From assembly GCA_013396755.1 (NCBI GenBank), contig VWZF01005999.1, forward strand, positions 227,158 through 291,157: a stretch of DNA of 64,000 bases, written 5' to 3'. The DNA comes from Sclerurus mexicanus (lineage: Eukaryota > Chordata > Aves > Passeriformes > Furnariidae). Positions 63,464-64,000 of the stretch are shown here, in pieces. Both the position numbers and the translations under genes were made by a program. How positions within the stretch are numbered: the stretch's first letter is position 1; each line of letters starts with the position of its first letter. The notes below the pieces were generated by a model. It ran no database searches, was not told the DNA's origin, and worked only from the letters and a program-made list of their open reading frames with translations.

Positions 63464-63736
63464 CTCAGCTGGTCACCAGCACCATGGCAGAGAACAAATC
63501 AGTCCCTCAGCTGGTCACCAGCACATGGACATGGCAGAGAACAAATCAGTCCCTCAGCTGGTCACCAGCACATGGACATGGCAGAGAACAAATCAGTCCC
63601 TCAGCTGGTCACCAGCACCATGGCAGAGAACAAATCAGTCCCTCAGCTGGTCACCAGCACCATGGACATGGCAGAGAACAAATCAGTCCCTCAGCTGGTC
63701 ACCAGCACATGGACATGGCAGAGAACAAATCAGTCC
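63464..63736 (+). repeat. 42/47-bp minisatellite, six units
   Basis: The motif ctcagctggtcaccagca starts at 63464, 63506, 63553, 63600, 63642 and 63690. Units differ mainly by a short insertion (catggacatggcag against catggcag), giving periods of 42, 47 or 48 bases. All three forward frames are open through it, but unit lengths are not all multiples of three, so it is not a coding repeat. Confidence 0.95.
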
Positions 63737-64000
63737 CAGCAGCTTTCACAGCATAACCACAGTAACAAAACCCGTCACCTTTATTTCCATCAGACCAAAG
63801 AAATCCAGGAAGCAGCAAATCAAACTCTCAGGCACAGGGTGTGACTGCTGCGGGTGGGCTGTGCTTGGCCGAGGGCTGGGCTCCGTGATCCCTGTGGGAT
63901 TCTGTGGAACAGTGTGAAAACCTGGAATTCTGGGCCCTAGCCTGCTCCTGCTCCTGCTCCTGCCTGAGTCGTGCCCTGGAGCAAAGCCAAGCCTGTCCCT

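Larger units (their letters stand above)
59322..64000 (-). other. PNPLA7: PNPLA7 intron upstream of window exon 1 (3' part)
   Basis: At least 4.68 kb ending in CCTCAG. I looked on the minus strand for the preceding family exon (LLSILDIIT) and did not find it. A TA run at 59784-59797 and a six-unit minisatellite at 63464-63736 are present; nothing else is recognised. No CR1 was seen here, unlike the rest of the window. Confidence 0.7.

Noticed and set aside
63416..63917. Repeat-containing plus-strand protein (SWSPA, ENKSVPQLVTS units)
   Set aside because: Unit lengths of 42 and 47 bases shift the reading frame between units, so a coding repeat would not be kept. All three frames are equally open.

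Overview
This window is vertebrate, almost certainly avian, genomic DNA. It is dense in 5'-truncated CR1 LINEs of the bird type, and it holds one large multi-exon gene with canonical GT-AG introns. No bacterial, viral or phage genes, CRISPR arrays, rRNA or tRNA genes were recognised. The order of birds is not certain; the CR1 3' ends look like those of Neoaves or passerines, which is inference.

The gene is PNPLA7 (neuropathy target esterase-related, lysophospholipase family), on the minus strand, running from beyond 64000 towards and beyond position 1. Fourteen internal coding exons between 59321 and 332 were assembled by hand from splice sites, phase and family motifs. Together they give 1,625 nt (541 codons plus 2 nt) with one open frame. 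In gene order they are 59193-59321, 57829-57909, 56610-56754, 55673-55765, 48843-48943, 47788-47934, 43943-44020, 42994-43199, 37314-37445, 35841-35964, 22526-22639, 11205-11265, 8595-8744 and 332-395. They encode the end of cyclic-nucleotide-binding-like (CNB) domain 1, a variable linker, CNB2, CNB3, and the start of the segment leading to the patatin esterase domain. The N-terminal membrane segment and first half of CNB1 lie upstream of the window. The catalytic patatin domain lies downstream. No promoter, 5' end, 3' UTR or terminator of the gene is present.

The remaining roughly 97 percent is intron. It contains about thirty CR1 fragments in both orientations, several minisatellites (21285-21438, 22651-22915, 50791-50880 and its copy, 63464-63736), a polypurine tract (6642-6773) and short microsatellites. 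The segment 50882-52835 is a near-exact copy of 48927-50880 (one mismatch seen), flanked by a single N and by a 277-N gap. It is most likely an assembly duplication. The single-base Ns at 6752, 17303, 22810, 38552 and 50881 also sit in or at repeats and look like contig joins.

No new multi-gene system was found. The most worthwhile points are the assembly duplication, a minisatellite that reaches to within about a dozen bases of a splice acceptor and supplies its likely branch point, an inverted CR1 pair next to an acceptor, two tandem NAG acceptors, a CpG-dense patch over exon 10, and the loss of the key phosphate-binding arginine in two of the three CNB domains.
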